Assembly: GCA_009746045.1 (NCBI GenBank)
Contig: RPFO01000203.1
Span: 26,001 to 90,000 of the forward strand
Direction of reading: 5' to 3'
Length of the DNA stretch: 64,000 nt
From: Mesostigma viride
Lineage: Eukaryota > Streptophyta > Mesostigmatophyceae > Mesostigmatales > Mesostigmataceae
The notes beneath the pieces were generated by a model. It saw only the letters and a list, made by a program, of their open reading frames with translations. It did no database searches and was not told where the DNA came from. Positions 39,852-50,246 of this stretch are shown in pieces. Within the stretch, counting starts at the first letter, position 1; each line of letters begins with the position of its first letter. The position numbers and the translations under genes were made by a program.

Positions 39852-40416
39852 GGCGCATAACAGCGCGGTCCAGGGTTACCGCGCAGCGACAGAGCGGTAC
39901 TTGGCCAGGACAGCGGGGAAGCGGGATACTCGGACGCCGTCCATCGAGGTGGGCGACTGGGTCCTGGTGGAGGGCCCGCAGATCGTCGGACGATTTGCGC
40001 ACAAGGTGGAGAAGGAGCTGAAGACTAAGCTTCGTCCCATGTTCCTGGGTCCCTACAAGGTCCTCACCAAGTTCGACGAGGTCATGTTCCAGGTGGACAT
40101 CCCTGTGTCATGGAACCTCACGTCCAACCGGTTCCATCGTGACCAGCTCAAGTTGTATCACCAGAACACCATCCAGGGCCGGGTCAATCCCCCAGCCCCG
40201 CTGGAGTTCAATCCGGACACGGGGGAACAGCAGGATGAGGTGGCTGAGATTGTGGGACACCGGGATGTCAAGCGGGGACGTGGGGTCCAGCGACAATACC
40301 GGGTGCGATGGCGATTTGCGCAGCATGAGTCAGAGGACTCCTGGCGCACCGCTACTGAGTTAGCCGGGTGCGCCCGTTTACTAGAGGCGTACAAGAAGAC
40401 GCACCAGCTGCGTTAG
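39781..40416 (+). CDS. Chromovirus E integrase C-terminus with chromodomain
   Basis: Valid from about 39849: EAHNSAVQGYRAATERYLARTAGKRD, then the GPY-type module GDWVLVEGPQ and KLRPMFLGPYKVL, and finally a chromodomain: DEVAEIVGHRDVKRGRGVQRQYRVRWRFAQHESEDSW with LLEAYKKTH at the end. Chromodomains of this clade bind modified histone H3 and steer insertion. The first 20 codons of the open frame overlap the previous ORF in the wrong register. The stop is TAG at 40414. Confidence 0.88.
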   Translation: MERIRSNWTPFRGSIGCCSGCTTEAHNSAVQGYRAATERYLARTAGKRDTRTPSIEVGDWVLVEGPQIVGRFAHKVEKELKTKLRPMFLGPYKVLTKFDEVMFQVDIPVSWNLTSNRFHRDQLKLYHQNTIQGRVNPPAPLEFNPDTGEQQDEVAEIVGHRDVKRGRGVQRQYRVRWRFAQHESEDSWRTATELAGCARLLEAYKKTHQLR

Positions 40417-40432
40417 CAGGCTCCATACGATA

Positions 40433-40518
40433 CAGTGGTGTAGGGTGAGGGTGGTGTGTGAGTCAGGTACTAAGGTGCACGCCGACTAACGCCCTGTTAT
40501 CGTGTGTGGTCTTTGCAG
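40433..40518 (+). promoter_or_regulatory. Intron-like segment with 3' splice site before the extra ORF
   Basis: The stretch after the pol stop contains GTGTAGGGTGAGG and ends in a pyrimidine-rich TGGTCTTTGCAG at 40507-40518. The downstream ORF is open from here but its first ATG is over 100 nt inside, so it may be reached by splicing. The donor is not fixed. Confidence 0.35.
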
Positions 40519-42715
40519 GGGGACGCCGCGGAGGCGCTTCCCAGAGAACCGACTTCTTCCAGTGCCGCGGAGGCAGCAGATACCGAGATACCGGATGCAG
40601 AGGGGGAGCAGAGCGAGGAAGATCTAGTTGACCTGGCCATGCCAGATCAACCCGAGTCCCCTCAACCAGTACCTGCTCGATGGGAGACTCCGGCGGCCGT
40701 GACGAGGACGCAGACAGCTCGCGGAGAGCCTGCGGTCCAAGGGGATACCTCAGGGGCTGGAGGGTCGGGAGGCGGGGCCCGCCGGACGGTGCCATCATCC
40801 GGGCGCGGACACAGTCGGGAGACGTCATCCGGGCCAGTGGCACCAGACGCGCACGCCATGCAGTTGGTGAAGGAGATGAACGAAGAGACCTTCAATCCTC
40901 GCATGTTCCTGCGCGACTATGGTCAGGAGGGTGAGACCTTATTCGAGCGGCGGCGTCGGCGCCATAACAAGATGCCTTCCGATCTCCGCGCCGACTCCAT
41001 TCTGGCGCGTGTCGCCCACGGTCAGCTGCATGGAGAATTTCCGGTGGTACGTGCGGAGGAACGTGGGGTTCAAGGTGGAGACCCGCACCGCGGTGCGCGA
41101 CGGTGTGGTGACCGGCACGGCTTGGGAGTCCCACGCGAGGGAGTGCCTTTGTAACACGTGTGTGACCACGCTCGATGCCAGCCTGGTCTATCCACGCCTT
41201 CTGCTCCTTCTAGTTCCACCGGCAGTGCGGAACCTGTTAAGGAATCAGTTTCCTCGGTACCTTCCGTTGGAGGGGGCATTGCGGGGCGAGAAGTGCCTAC
41301 GGGAGGGGCAGTACTCGCTCCAGCAGGCCTTGGATCGCATCGTGAAGATGGATAACGAGGACCAAGACAGTGAGAGCGATGGCTACGACTCCGATCCCGA
41401 TGACCGTCCCTCACGCCCTCCCCCACGCTCTCCCCCCCGCGACCCGCGACCTCGGGGCCCTCCTCCCTTGGTGGGCGGATCAGGACCCCGTCCCACAGCG
41501 CGTTATGACGCACCCCCGCTTGCGACCGGTTGGGGACGACAAACCGGTCGGGAACCGCGGTCTACCCAGGGGGCAACAGGATGGGGCGGGTGGAGTCGGC
41601 CAGCTACTCGGCGCGAACCGGAACGACCTGCGCCCCGCCGTTCGCCCTCGCCACTGTCGCGTTCGCGCTCTCGATCAGATTCGGGGGCCGAGGGACGACC
41701 CACTCACCGAGTGTCCCCGCCTTCACCCAGCCGCCCGGGGGATCATCAATGGAAGCGAACGTGGGCGGCCACGCTCGAGCTGGAGCAGGAGGCGGCGCAG
41801 CGGCAGCGGCAGGAGACGGCGGTGACAACCGCGGCGAGAGCAGAGCAGCAGTCCAGGGGCGAGCTCTCTGGCGCGTCCCCCGGTGGACCACCGCCGGAGA
41901 CGGATCAACCGGAGCCAACCTTCATTGTTGAGTTGGAACCCCGCCCCCGGCCTGACCGGGCTGGGCCATCATCGCTGCGTTCTGCAGAAGGACCCAGCGT
42001 ACCTGCTACGTCGGCTCTGCATTCATCGCTGCGTTCCGCGGAGGGACCCAGCGGGCCAGCTACGTCGGCTCGGCACTCATCCCGTTCCGCGGAGGAACAC
42101 CGTGGCCCTACCAGGGCTGAGACGCCACTGCGTGTCGCGGAAGGACCCAGTGGGGCGGGCATGCTGGTGCCGGCGGAGCCCGTGGTACGCCTTGAGGCGC
42201 TCGTGGCAGCGGTACAATTGGGACAAGACCTGCTGCAGCGGTTGTTGGTTCAGCAGGGTCGTCCAGCTGATCACTCTGCCGCCACATCCGTGGGCTATGA
42301 TGCTGCATCCAGAGCCCCTGGATCTTCGTATGAAGAATGGTCACTGGGGGATTTCATGCGGACGGTGCCGGGCAGGGTGGTGAGGTATGGTGGGCCGGGG
42401 CCACGCACGGAAAAGCTGTGTGTGCTATTCGAGGGACCTCCGTCTCTCCAAGCTCCCCCTGGCATGCATGTGCCCGAGTCTTTGGTATTTCACGCTGGCT
42501 CCTGGTGTGCAGTGGACCGCGGGGCCTACTGGGAGAAACTGGAGATAACCTTCTCACCTCAGATCCCGGTGCCACTACCGCAACCATCCGTCCCTCATCT
42601 TCCCTTCACTGCGGGGCACATAGTGCGGTTTGGCTCGGAAGACTGGTGGGACTGGAAATATTACGTGGATGGGGTTGGACACACGGTGGCGCCTCCCAAA
42701 GTCACTAGGAGTTAA
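40519..42715 (+). pseudogene. Extra ORF after the chromodomain, unrecognised
   Basis: Two long frames join near 41030: the first (to 41154) holds an acidic, Pro-rich part and LVKEMNEETFNPRMFLRDYGQEGETLF; the second (to 42715) continues RWYVRRNVGFKVETRTAVRDG, a hydrophobic YPRLLLLLVPPAVRN, a very Arg/Ser/Pro-rich domain, about 2.7 copies of an 18-residue repeat (SSLRSAEGPS), a Gln/Leu helix (VAAVQLGQDLLQRLLVQQG) and a folded-looking end (VLFEGPPSLQAPPGMHVPESL, WWDWKYYVDGVGH). Position matches env or accessory ORFs of some gypsy elements, but no signal peptide or clear membrane anchor is visible. Function unknown. One slip makes this copy broken. Confidence 0.6.
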
Positions 42716-43040
42716 TTTGAAGCCCCCGTAACCTGTCCGGTAACTTCGACGCCCCCGTAACCTGCCCGGTAACTTCGACGGGCCAGGTTACGGGTCCGTA
42801 TTCGTTGGCGGTTTGGGTTACCGGACCGGTTACGGTACCATTCGGAATATTGGCCCCGAGATTCGGTACGGCCCAGTAACTGGGCCGGTTATGTTTACGG
42901 GGGCGTGAACGGCTTCGGTTCAGGTTACGTTGGGGTATACGGGACGGGTCAGGTAGTGGTTACGGCGCCATAGCTGCCCCAATATTAGGCACTGGGGTGG
43001 TTACGGAGCCGTTATCGTTAACTGGATCGTAAACCGCGAC
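42703..43040 (+). repeat. GTAAC/GTTAC-rich tract 1
   Basis: Begins with CACTAGGAGTTAATTT, which also supplies the stop of the previous ORF. About 11 GTAAC or GTTAC pentamers lie on either strand in some 330 bp, mostly inside CCGTAACC, CCGGTAAC, GGTTACGG. No coding frame. The same start sequence and the same word density are found, inverted, at 55955-56494. Confidence 0.7.
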
Positions 43041-43860
43041 ATAGCTGGCAGCTCAGCTTGTTCGTTATAATATTCCCGAAAACGTTAGTGTTTTCGTTTT
43101 TTGAGTTTCGCTTTTAATTGTCCGGCATTGACGTGAATAAATATGGGGGTGCGAAATCCGTCTGTTTCTTGCTTCATGCAATGCATATCTTTGTCGTCAG
43201 ATAATCAGCTCTTTAGGCTATGCCCGACCTTCCTATACTGCCAGCCTGCGGCAATGAGCCAGCAGAAGATATGGCGTGCCCAAGATTCCGCGCGAAGGCC
43301 GCTAATGGTCTTCCGGATGTGCAGTAAGTGCGGTAAAAGCTGCGAAAATTGCTTATAATGCCTGTAGGAAGCTCTTTGCGACAGTGTTTCCAAGCGAGTT
43401 CATTGTTCTTTTGACGCCAGATACAAAAGGCAAAGGGGGGCATCGTTTTTATTAGTCGGCAGTGCGGTTTCGAGAAGTGATGAGTCGGGCAGACGACCTC
43501 GCCACGACACCCTCGGCCCAAGCTTCGCATATCCCGGCAGCCATAAAGAAGCGCAGATTAAGCCAGGTGAGCGAGCCAGAGGGCCCAGAATCGTTGCTAA
43601 CGCAAGGCAGCTTCTAAAAGGGTAGAAAGCTGGGTTGTTAAGACTTTCTCAAGAGCATGGTGCAGTGGTTATTGCCACCTTGTCCAGAGATTTGCCCTTG
43701 TCTTTCTGATTTAAAGACTGTTTTAAAGAGGGATGGGAGAACGTTTCCAACGTTGTAGCTTATTCATTACTGTGAAGAAAGAGCCTTTTCAGTTGCTGAC
43801 AATGAGATGGAAACTGTCTCATGCAAATTAACCAGGCAATGCAAGTGATGCAAGGTGAGG
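43041..43860. other. No gene seen
   Basis: Unique-looking DNA with small open frames only (up to 105 codons on the minus strand), none with a recognised domain. No tandem repeat. Confidence 0.4.
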
Positions 43861-45060
43861 CCATGCATGGCTGATATTGCCTTCATGCGTGAGTTGAGCA
43901 GGAGACTGGCTGGGTGTGTGGCTGGCTAGGTGAGCGGGGCGTGTATGGGGTGTTGCAATGGTGAGGGCATGCGAGGCGGGCACATGCCTGGCTGGTTTGG
44001 GTGTTGGGTAGTTAGGTGGTTCGGTGATTGTGTTGTTGAGTGGTTAGGTGGTTAGGTGGTTGTATAGCTGGGTGATTGGTTGTTTGGTTGTTTGATTGCC
44101 CAGAGAGCCTTGGGTGGGAGGCTTGGGCTATAGATGCTTCAAGGGATGCCTAGGCGTGGGTGGGTTCAATGGCAGGTGGGTGGCTGATAGGTGGATGCTT
44201 TGGTAAATGGCTGGCTGCGTAGGTGGGAGCACAGGCAGTTGGAGAGGGTGGGTGGCTGGCTGGCTGGTCATGGTGGGTGGATGAGTGCAAGGGCGGTCGG
44301 TTATTGGCAGATGCCCAGGTGGCTGGGTGATGATAGGCTTTGGGGACTTTGAAGTGGGTGGGTTGTTGGATGCATGAGTGAAACAACTGCACGTTTTTGA
44401 GGGTGGTGTGTTGGTGGTTGGTTGGTTAGGGATGTATGTGTGTGTGTGGGTTGGTGGGTGGGCCATTGGTGGCTGGTGGCTGGTGGATGTGTAGATGACT
44501 AGATGTGGGTGGGTGGGCGAAGGGACGGGTAGATGGACGGGTGGGCGCACAGATATGGATGCGTGGATGGGTTTATGGTTGGGACCGACTCACCTATCAC
44601 GGGTGAAGGGCTGTGCAGGTTTGGGGTGAGGTAGGTGCCGGGGTGCTGGCTGAGAAAATGCATGCGTGGGTGGGTCAACTGTGGGTGGCCGGACGGGTGC
44701 ATATGGGGCCAGCTGGCTGGGTGTTTAGGTGGTTGGGTGGTTGGGTGGTTGGCTCATTGGATGGGGGAATGCCTGCTTATTACCTAGTTGGTGTGTGGGT
44801 TGCGCAGGTGCCTTGGTGGGTGGGTGGATGTCCAAGTGGGTTGGTAGGTGGTTGGGTGCCTAGGTGCACGCATGGTTGTATAAGTTGGGTAAGCACGTGC
44901 GCGGCTGGCTTGGTGGGTGGGTCACTGGGTGGGAGGACAGGTGGCTGTCTGGGTGCACGGGCGCGCGAGTGTGTGAGCAGTGTGTGGGTGGGTGGCCAGG
45001 TGGCTGCATGGGTGGGCGACTGCATGGGTGGCTTGGTGCGCACAAAGTGCAAGAGATGGA
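43861..45060 (+). repeat. T/G-rich degenerate minisatellite (GGTGGGTGGCTGG-type)
   Basis: Long strand-asymmetric stretch of GGTTGGGTGG, GGTGGGTGG and GGCTGG words with almost no C runs. The minus strand reads as Pro/Thr/His-rich frames (HPPTHP), clear artefacts of the repeat. A similar tract lies at 48090-48900. Confidence 0.75.
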
Positions 45061-45890
45061 GACATGGGATATGCCAATGCCATATCATGTGAGCATACGT
45101 GGATGCCAGGTGACATGTGCCAGCGTTGGGGTCACTGCACCTTGATATGCTCGCTCGGCATATTCTCGACATGTATTACTGTACATGCAGTGTATATCAT
45201 GCATGGTGCGTGTTGGTAGCATTCAAATGGCTGTGTTAGTGATGTGGCATGTATTATTCACCTTTCCTTCCCATTTTGCAATGTGCCAAGTAGTTTAGAG
45301 GCACGGTGTCATGGGGTATACATATGGACATGCACTGCACATCACAGCTTTGTGGCATACTGGCAATGCCTACCTTACATGATGGATTCTGCTAGCAATG
45401 GTCACCACTCAGGCATTCACATGCACCAAGGTTTTGCACACTGTTTGTACTAGTCATTCTTGAGTTGCCTGCAAAGATTTAAATGATGCGCCCCAGCTTG
45501 GAGAATGTTTAGGTGGGTAATGTTGTTAAAATTGTGGGTAAAAAAGCAAAAAATGGTGACAATTGCTGGCAAATGTCACCATTTTGGGCTCTGCATGATC
45601 TGAATTTCTGCTCATGACTTGTTGAGACCTTGCTTCAGGTGCTGGCATGATGGCAATAAGTTTTGGTGGCATTCTGACATTATTTGGGTTAAATATTGAT
45701 TTTAAATGGCCATTAATGACAAATGCTAGCAAAATTTTGCTAGCATTTGTCACCAACTAGGGCTCCAAATGGCGTAGAACTTTGTACAAGGTCAGAACAA
45801 CTATTATTCATCACCACTGCAAAGTTACAGCATAATCTGAGATCAACTATTGTTTCTATGCAAGTGCAAGTGGTTTAGGTGGCCAGTTTT
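44090..45890 (+). repeat. Diverged duplication, copy I
   Basis: Approximate limits. Matches 48090-49890 with many substitutions and indels. Shared blocks include GTGAGCATACGTGGATGCCA, CATTTTGCAATGTGCCAAG, GTGTCATGGGGTATACAT and AGGGCTCCAAATG. Contains the small inverted-repeat element at 45554. No gene recognised. Confidence 0.7.
45554..45755. mobile_element. MITE-like element with 19-bp terminal inverted repeats
   Basis: Left end TGGTGACAATTGCTGGCAA and the reverse complement of the right end TGGTGACAAATGCTAGCAA agree at 17 of 19 positions over a 202-bp unit. The right end lies in a 36-bp perfect palindrome at 45717-45752, and the left end forms its own 12-bp-arm hairpin at 45550-45585. No clear target duplication. 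A degraded relative seems present near 49700-49740 (GTTAGCATTTGTTACCA). Confidence 0.5.
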
Positions 45891-46075
45891 GGCCTTGGAT
45901 CTGGAGTTAACTTAAGCAGGGAGTACCATGTAAACTTAACATTTTGACTCAAATACTCCACCGCTAGCCAGACACATCCCGGGGAGTGGTGGGATCCAAT
46001 CCTAGGTCAATCTGACAATAAACTTGCCATGGGCCATAATTTATGTAAAAAAAAGGCCATTTCAAGGTGTTGTGT

Positions 46076-46295
46076 CCATTGGCCATGTTTGCTGCCCATG
46101 TCAGTTAGCGCAGTTTAGGATGTGTTGTTTTGTTGTTTAGCTGGGTTGGCATAGGCCTTACACTCTAACCCAGGGGAAACAGAGAAAATGCTTGTTAGGC
46201 ATGTGAATGCTACCATCAGTGTTCACATAGTTGCCATGCACCAAGTGCATTGTCGTGTCTGCCTCATCATCTGCCGGTTCACCATGCGTTGATTT
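46076..46295 (+). repeat. 353-bp-period direct repeat, first copy
   Basis: CCATTGGCCATG to GCGTTGATTT, about 94% identical to 46429-46648 by eye. The spacer is 133 bp. Non-coding. Confidence 0.85.
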
Positions 46296-46428
46296 CTGAC
46301 TTTCCCTTGTTCTAATGATGTGACAATACTTCAATGTGCTGAGCCAACCATGCTTGATGTAATTTACTGCATGCAAGCTGCCATAATACCATGATCCTGT
46401 TGGATGATCCTACTTGGTTCCTTGTCCT

Positions 46429-46648
46429 CCATTGGCCATGTTTGTTGCCCATGTCAGTTAGGGCAGTTTAGGATGTGTTGTTTTGTTGTTTACCTTGGTT
46501 GGCATAGGCCTTACACTCTAACCCAGGGGAAACAAAGAAAATGCTTGTTAGGCATGTGAGTGATACCATCAGTGTTCACATGGTTGCCATGCACCCAGTG
46601 CATTGTCGTGTCTGCCTCAGCATCTGCCGGTTCACCATGCGTTGATTT
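46429..46648 (+). repeat. 353-bp-period direct repeat, second copy
   Basis: Partner of 46076-46295. The possible exon region at 46711 starts shortly after it. Confidence 0.85.
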
Positions 46649-46710
46649 ATGCCTTGTTCCCCCGCTCCGCATTCGTTGGCATTCCGTTTTGGCGTTGCCG
46701 TTGAATACAG

Positions 46711-47960
46711 GTGAGGGAATGCAAAGAACCGCTTGACTTCTCTGCAGCATCAGCAAAGTATGATGTACATGGCAACCCATGGAAGCGTGCGGCGGGGGCA
46801 AAATATATGCTACAGGAATTGAGAAAATGGCATCAACAAAATCGCACGCTGTGGAAGAGCCTTAAAGTGGTAAAACAACGCCACAATGGAGGTGTGACCA
46901 GTCGGCTTCAGGGAAGAGTAGCGGTGAGTCACTCTCTTATTTTAGTTGGCGGCAATTCATTGCTGTGATGCAGGCTGCCATGCCAGCAGTCTTCCCTAAT
47001 GTGTATGGTAGGAGTACAAGACTAAGGCAGTTATGTTGCTGGCCTCTGCACTGACCCTCCCGCTACATTGTTGGTAATGTTGCTGCTTGGTTGGCTTTCC
47101 TTTGACGTGCATATCGTCCAATTCTGTGATGCAGATTGAACGCCTAAGCAGCCACATCTATATCTGGAGCAAGGCATGAACGGCAGCAGAAAAGAGACAG
47201 GAAGAGAGGGAAAGAGAGGCTGCGGAGAAGCGCGAGGAACAGCTAAGATGCAAGAGGCAACGGGTGGAGGAACATGGCAACGAAGCCAGCGGTAGTGGGA
47301 GCTGCGAGCGAGCACGTCAACTGCGGTGGATGCACACGTGGGGGAGGCACATGCGGGGCAAGCATGTGTAGGCCTGCAAATCGTGCCAGGGCCCACCGTG
47401 ATTGCAATTGCCGAGTTCCTGCTGAAGCGAGCACTGGCCTCCTTTCCGCAGTTGGCAGCCAAGGACGCGACAATCACGCTTGTGGAGAGTTTGTGTAAGG
47501 AAGAACCTGGACTCGGCATCGGGCAGTCCAGCGGTGGACCTGCTGAACAACACAGCCTGTGCCCTTGCGAATGCCGCGCTGCAGTTGGTCTCCAACTCCG
47601 TCCATCCATGTTGATGGCAAGGTTAGTTGTGCCACATTTTCTTCCTGTTTTGGGTATGACGCATCAATAATTGCCCCTTGTATGTACGGGTGCGGTCGAT
47701 TGACCTCCCTCCAGCAACATTGCAACATCCGTTACTGACGTCCACTGCGGCGGATGCGTTCCTCCAGCATGTTAGTTGCCTTGTGAGCTGTAATTGTGCA
47801 GGGTGTCGTCAGTACATCCGATGAGAAGGATAACAAGGAGCTCAAGTGTCACTGGTGTTGCCTGGTTGATGGCGCGCGTAATATCCATGGGCATCAGCAT
47901 ATGGTCCCAAACACACTCAAACGGCTGGCCGAGTCGCTGGGAGAGGCAGTCCACATGCAG
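46711..47960 (+). pseudogene. Possible spliced gene or remnant, unrecognised
   Basis: A frame at 46711-46921 encodes DVHGNPWKRAAGAKYMLQELRKWHQQNRTLWKSLKVVKQRHNG and runs into a strong donor-like GTGAGT at 46922. About 200 bp on, after TGTGATGCAG, a Glu/Arg-rich segment (AAEKRQEEREREAAEKREEQ) suggests a coiled coil, but a TGA precedes it in frame. Further open pieces: VGLQIVPGPTVIAIAEFLLKRALASFPQ (47370-47460) and, after TTGTGCAG, DEKDNKELKCHWCCLVDGARNIHGHQH (47820-47890). Exon joins are guesses and no family is recognised. Confidence 0.25.
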
Positions 47961-47987
47961 TTGGAGAGGGTGGGTGGGTGGGGTGGC

Positions 47988-48086
47988 GGGAGGGAGGGAG
48001 GGAGGGAGGGAGGGAGGGAGGGAGGGAGGGAGGGAGGGAGGGAGGGAGGGAGGGAGGGAGGGAGGGAGGGAGGGAGGGAGGGAGGG
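47988..48086 (+). repeat. (GGGA)n tetranucleotide repeat, about 25 units
   Basis: Pure GGGA units; all six frames stay open across it, giving meaningless GREG or PSLP proteins. Confidence 0.95.
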
Positions 48087-48089
48087 CGG

Positions 48090-49890
48090 GTGGGTGGGTG
48101 GTTATGGTGGGTGGATGGGTGCAAGGGTGGTTGCTTATAAGTGAATCGCCAGGTGGCTGGGGGATCGACGGGGTTTGGGAACTCCTAGGTGGGTGCATTG
48201 TTGGATGCCTGAGTGAAACTGTTGCATGGGCTGGAGGATTTGCACCGTTGGTTTGTGGCGGGTGGATGTGTAGCTGTGATTAGAAGTGGGTGGGGTGAGC
48301 GATGGGGAAGGTAGATGGGTGGGTGGGTGCACGGATATGGGTGGGTGGGTGGTTTTGTAGTTGGGATCGACTCACCTATCGCGGGTGGAGGGCTGTGCAT
48401 GTTAGGGGTGAGATGGGTGGGTGACTGGCTGAGAGGATGTGGATGTGTGAGGGTGAGTGGGTGCAGGTCGGTGGGTATAAGGGTATGGGGGGAAAGAGTG
48501 GTCGAGTGGGAAGGGGCGTGGGTGGGTCAGGGGTGGGCGGCCTGGTGGGCACACATGGGGCCAGCTGGCTGGGTGGTTAGGTGGCTGCGTGGTTTTAGTA
48601 ATGGGTGCCTGGATAAAAGGATGGGTGAATGCCTCCTTATTGCCTAGGTGGGTAGATTGCATATGTGGCTAGCTGGGTGGGTGGATGTCCCAGTGGGTGG
48701 GTATGTGGCTGGGTGCCTGGGTGCACGAGTGGTTAGATAGGTTGGTTTAGTAGGTGCGTGGCTGGCTGGCTGGGTCACCGGGTGGGTGGACCAGTGGGTG
48801 GCTGGGTACTCAGGTGCGCAAGTGTATGAGTACTTGTGTGGGTGGGCCAGGTGGATGCATGGGTGGGTGACTGCATGGGTGACTCGGTACGCACAAAGGG
48901 CAACGGATATAGACATGGGGATATGCCAATGCCTTGGGGTGAGCATACGTGGATGCCAGGTGACATGTGCCAGCCTGTCGCAGTTATACTATACCTTGGC
49001 GTTTGCTTGGCGTGTCGTTGCCAATAATTTCACACAGGATGTACATGGTACGTGTTGGTAGCAATCACATGGCTGTGTTAGTGAGTGATGTTGCATGTAT
49101 TGTTCAGCTTTCTTTCCCATTTTGCAATGTGCCAAGGTTCTTAAGTAGTTTAGAAGTATGGTGTCATGGGGTATACATCAAGGAGACAACCAGCGCAGGC
49201 CAGAAATCGGGAGAATCCGGACCATGGTAGCTCACATGCATGTGCACTGCACATCACACATTTGTGGCATACTCGCAATGTCTACCTTACATCTTGCATT
49301 CTGTTAGGAACAGTCGCCACTCAGGCATTCACATGCACCAGGGTTTCGCTCACTGTTTGTGCTGTAGTCATCGTTAAATCAAAAATCTTTACAAAGCCTG
49401 GCAATTGTCATAATGTTGGGCTCCTTATGACATGAGATTTTGCACACGAAGTTTTGCGACCATGCTTCAGATGCTTGCATGATGACGACCAGTTTTGGTT
49501 GTAATATGACATGGTGGTGCAGGTGCCCTGGTGCACCTAGAGCAGGGTAGCTTACATTCCCACCCTTGCATGAAGTAGCCTAGAATGTATTAAAAGCCAT
49601 ATGCCCCTTCTCAGGGATATGTGCTACATTTACTCCCAACGGAGTGATGTTGATAACTAATTAATTAATTAATGACATCATATTAATTTTTAAAATCATT
49701 ATTGATAGCAACACTACCTTGTTAGCATTTGTTACCATTCAGGGCTCCAAATGCCCTGAGGCGTTGTACAAGGTCTGAACAACCGTAATTCATTGTGGCT
49801 GTTAAGTTCCAGCTTCGTCGGGCATAATTCGTCTAACTATCTAAGTGCAAACGTTGTTTGGAAGGGACTCATTTTGGCCTTAATTAAGGA
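48090..49890 (+). repeat. Diverged duplication, copy II
   Basis: Partner of 44090-45890, including the T/G-rich part and the CATTTTGCAATGTGCCAAG block. It has an extra TTAATTAATTAA run near 49660. No gene recognised. Confidence 0.7.
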
Positions 49891-50160
49891 TCTGGAGCAG
49901 GAGCACGTATTCCATGGACTGATGGGGGTGGGTGCATTAGAACTGAGCCGCGAAGACTAGCTGATCTCACTCTAATCTTATATACAAAGTTGTCTCCTTG
50001 ATAATATACAAAGTTGTCTCTCGTAATACAAAATCCTAACTACTCTACTCAGTCACGCACCCCTTCCTCCTGGCGTGGGGGAGGGGGGGCTCTTACATCG
50101 CCATGCGTCCAGGCATGATTTGTCTCGCTTCATGTACCATGATTGCCTTTAATTTGACCA
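49891..50160. other. Unique stretch, similar in part to 59800-59920
   Basis: TACAAAATCCTAACTACTCTACTC and the later GGGGGAGGGGG words resemble 59843-59900 (TACAAAATCCTCACTAC, GGGGGAGGGGG). Upstream, 49570-49640 (CATATGCCCCTTCTCAGG, CTCCCAACGGA) matches the reverse complement of 60100-60160. It looks like members of an old dispersed repeat. No gene. Confidence 0.4.
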
Positions 50161-50226
50161 TTAATTAATTAATTAATTAATTAAAATCCATCCATCCATC
50201 CATCCATCCATCCATCCATCCATCAT
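50161..50226. repeat. (ATTA)n and (CATC)n microsatellites
   Basis: TTAATTAATTAA at 50161-50184, then CATC units to about 50226, directly before the CCCT tract. Confidence 0.9.
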
Positions 50227-50246
50227 CCATCCATCTCCTCCATCCT

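Larger units (their letters stand above)
23237..42715 (+). mobile_element. Ty3/gypsy chromovirus E, interrupted by G and C2
   Basis: Plus-strand order: LTR, primer-binding site, gag, CCHC nucleocapsid, protease (DTGAS), RT (YLDD), RNase H, integrase (zinc domain and D,D35E), chromodomain, and a further ORF. This order is standard for Ty3/gypsy up to the chromodomain. At least six frameshifts plus two insertions inactivate it. A 3' LTR matching 23237-23707 was not found downstream; the GTAAC-rich tract begins at the end of the last ORF. Outer limits are therefore approximate. Confidence 0.85.

Noticed and set aside
41070-41513. Minus-strand ORFs within the extra chromovirus ORF
   Set aside because: The plus frame is longer, continues over 1.8 kb and has repeat structure; minus frames are shadows.
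23237-42715. Matching 3' LTR of the chromovirus
   Set aside because: No sequence after 42715 resembles 23237-23707, so none is annotated.
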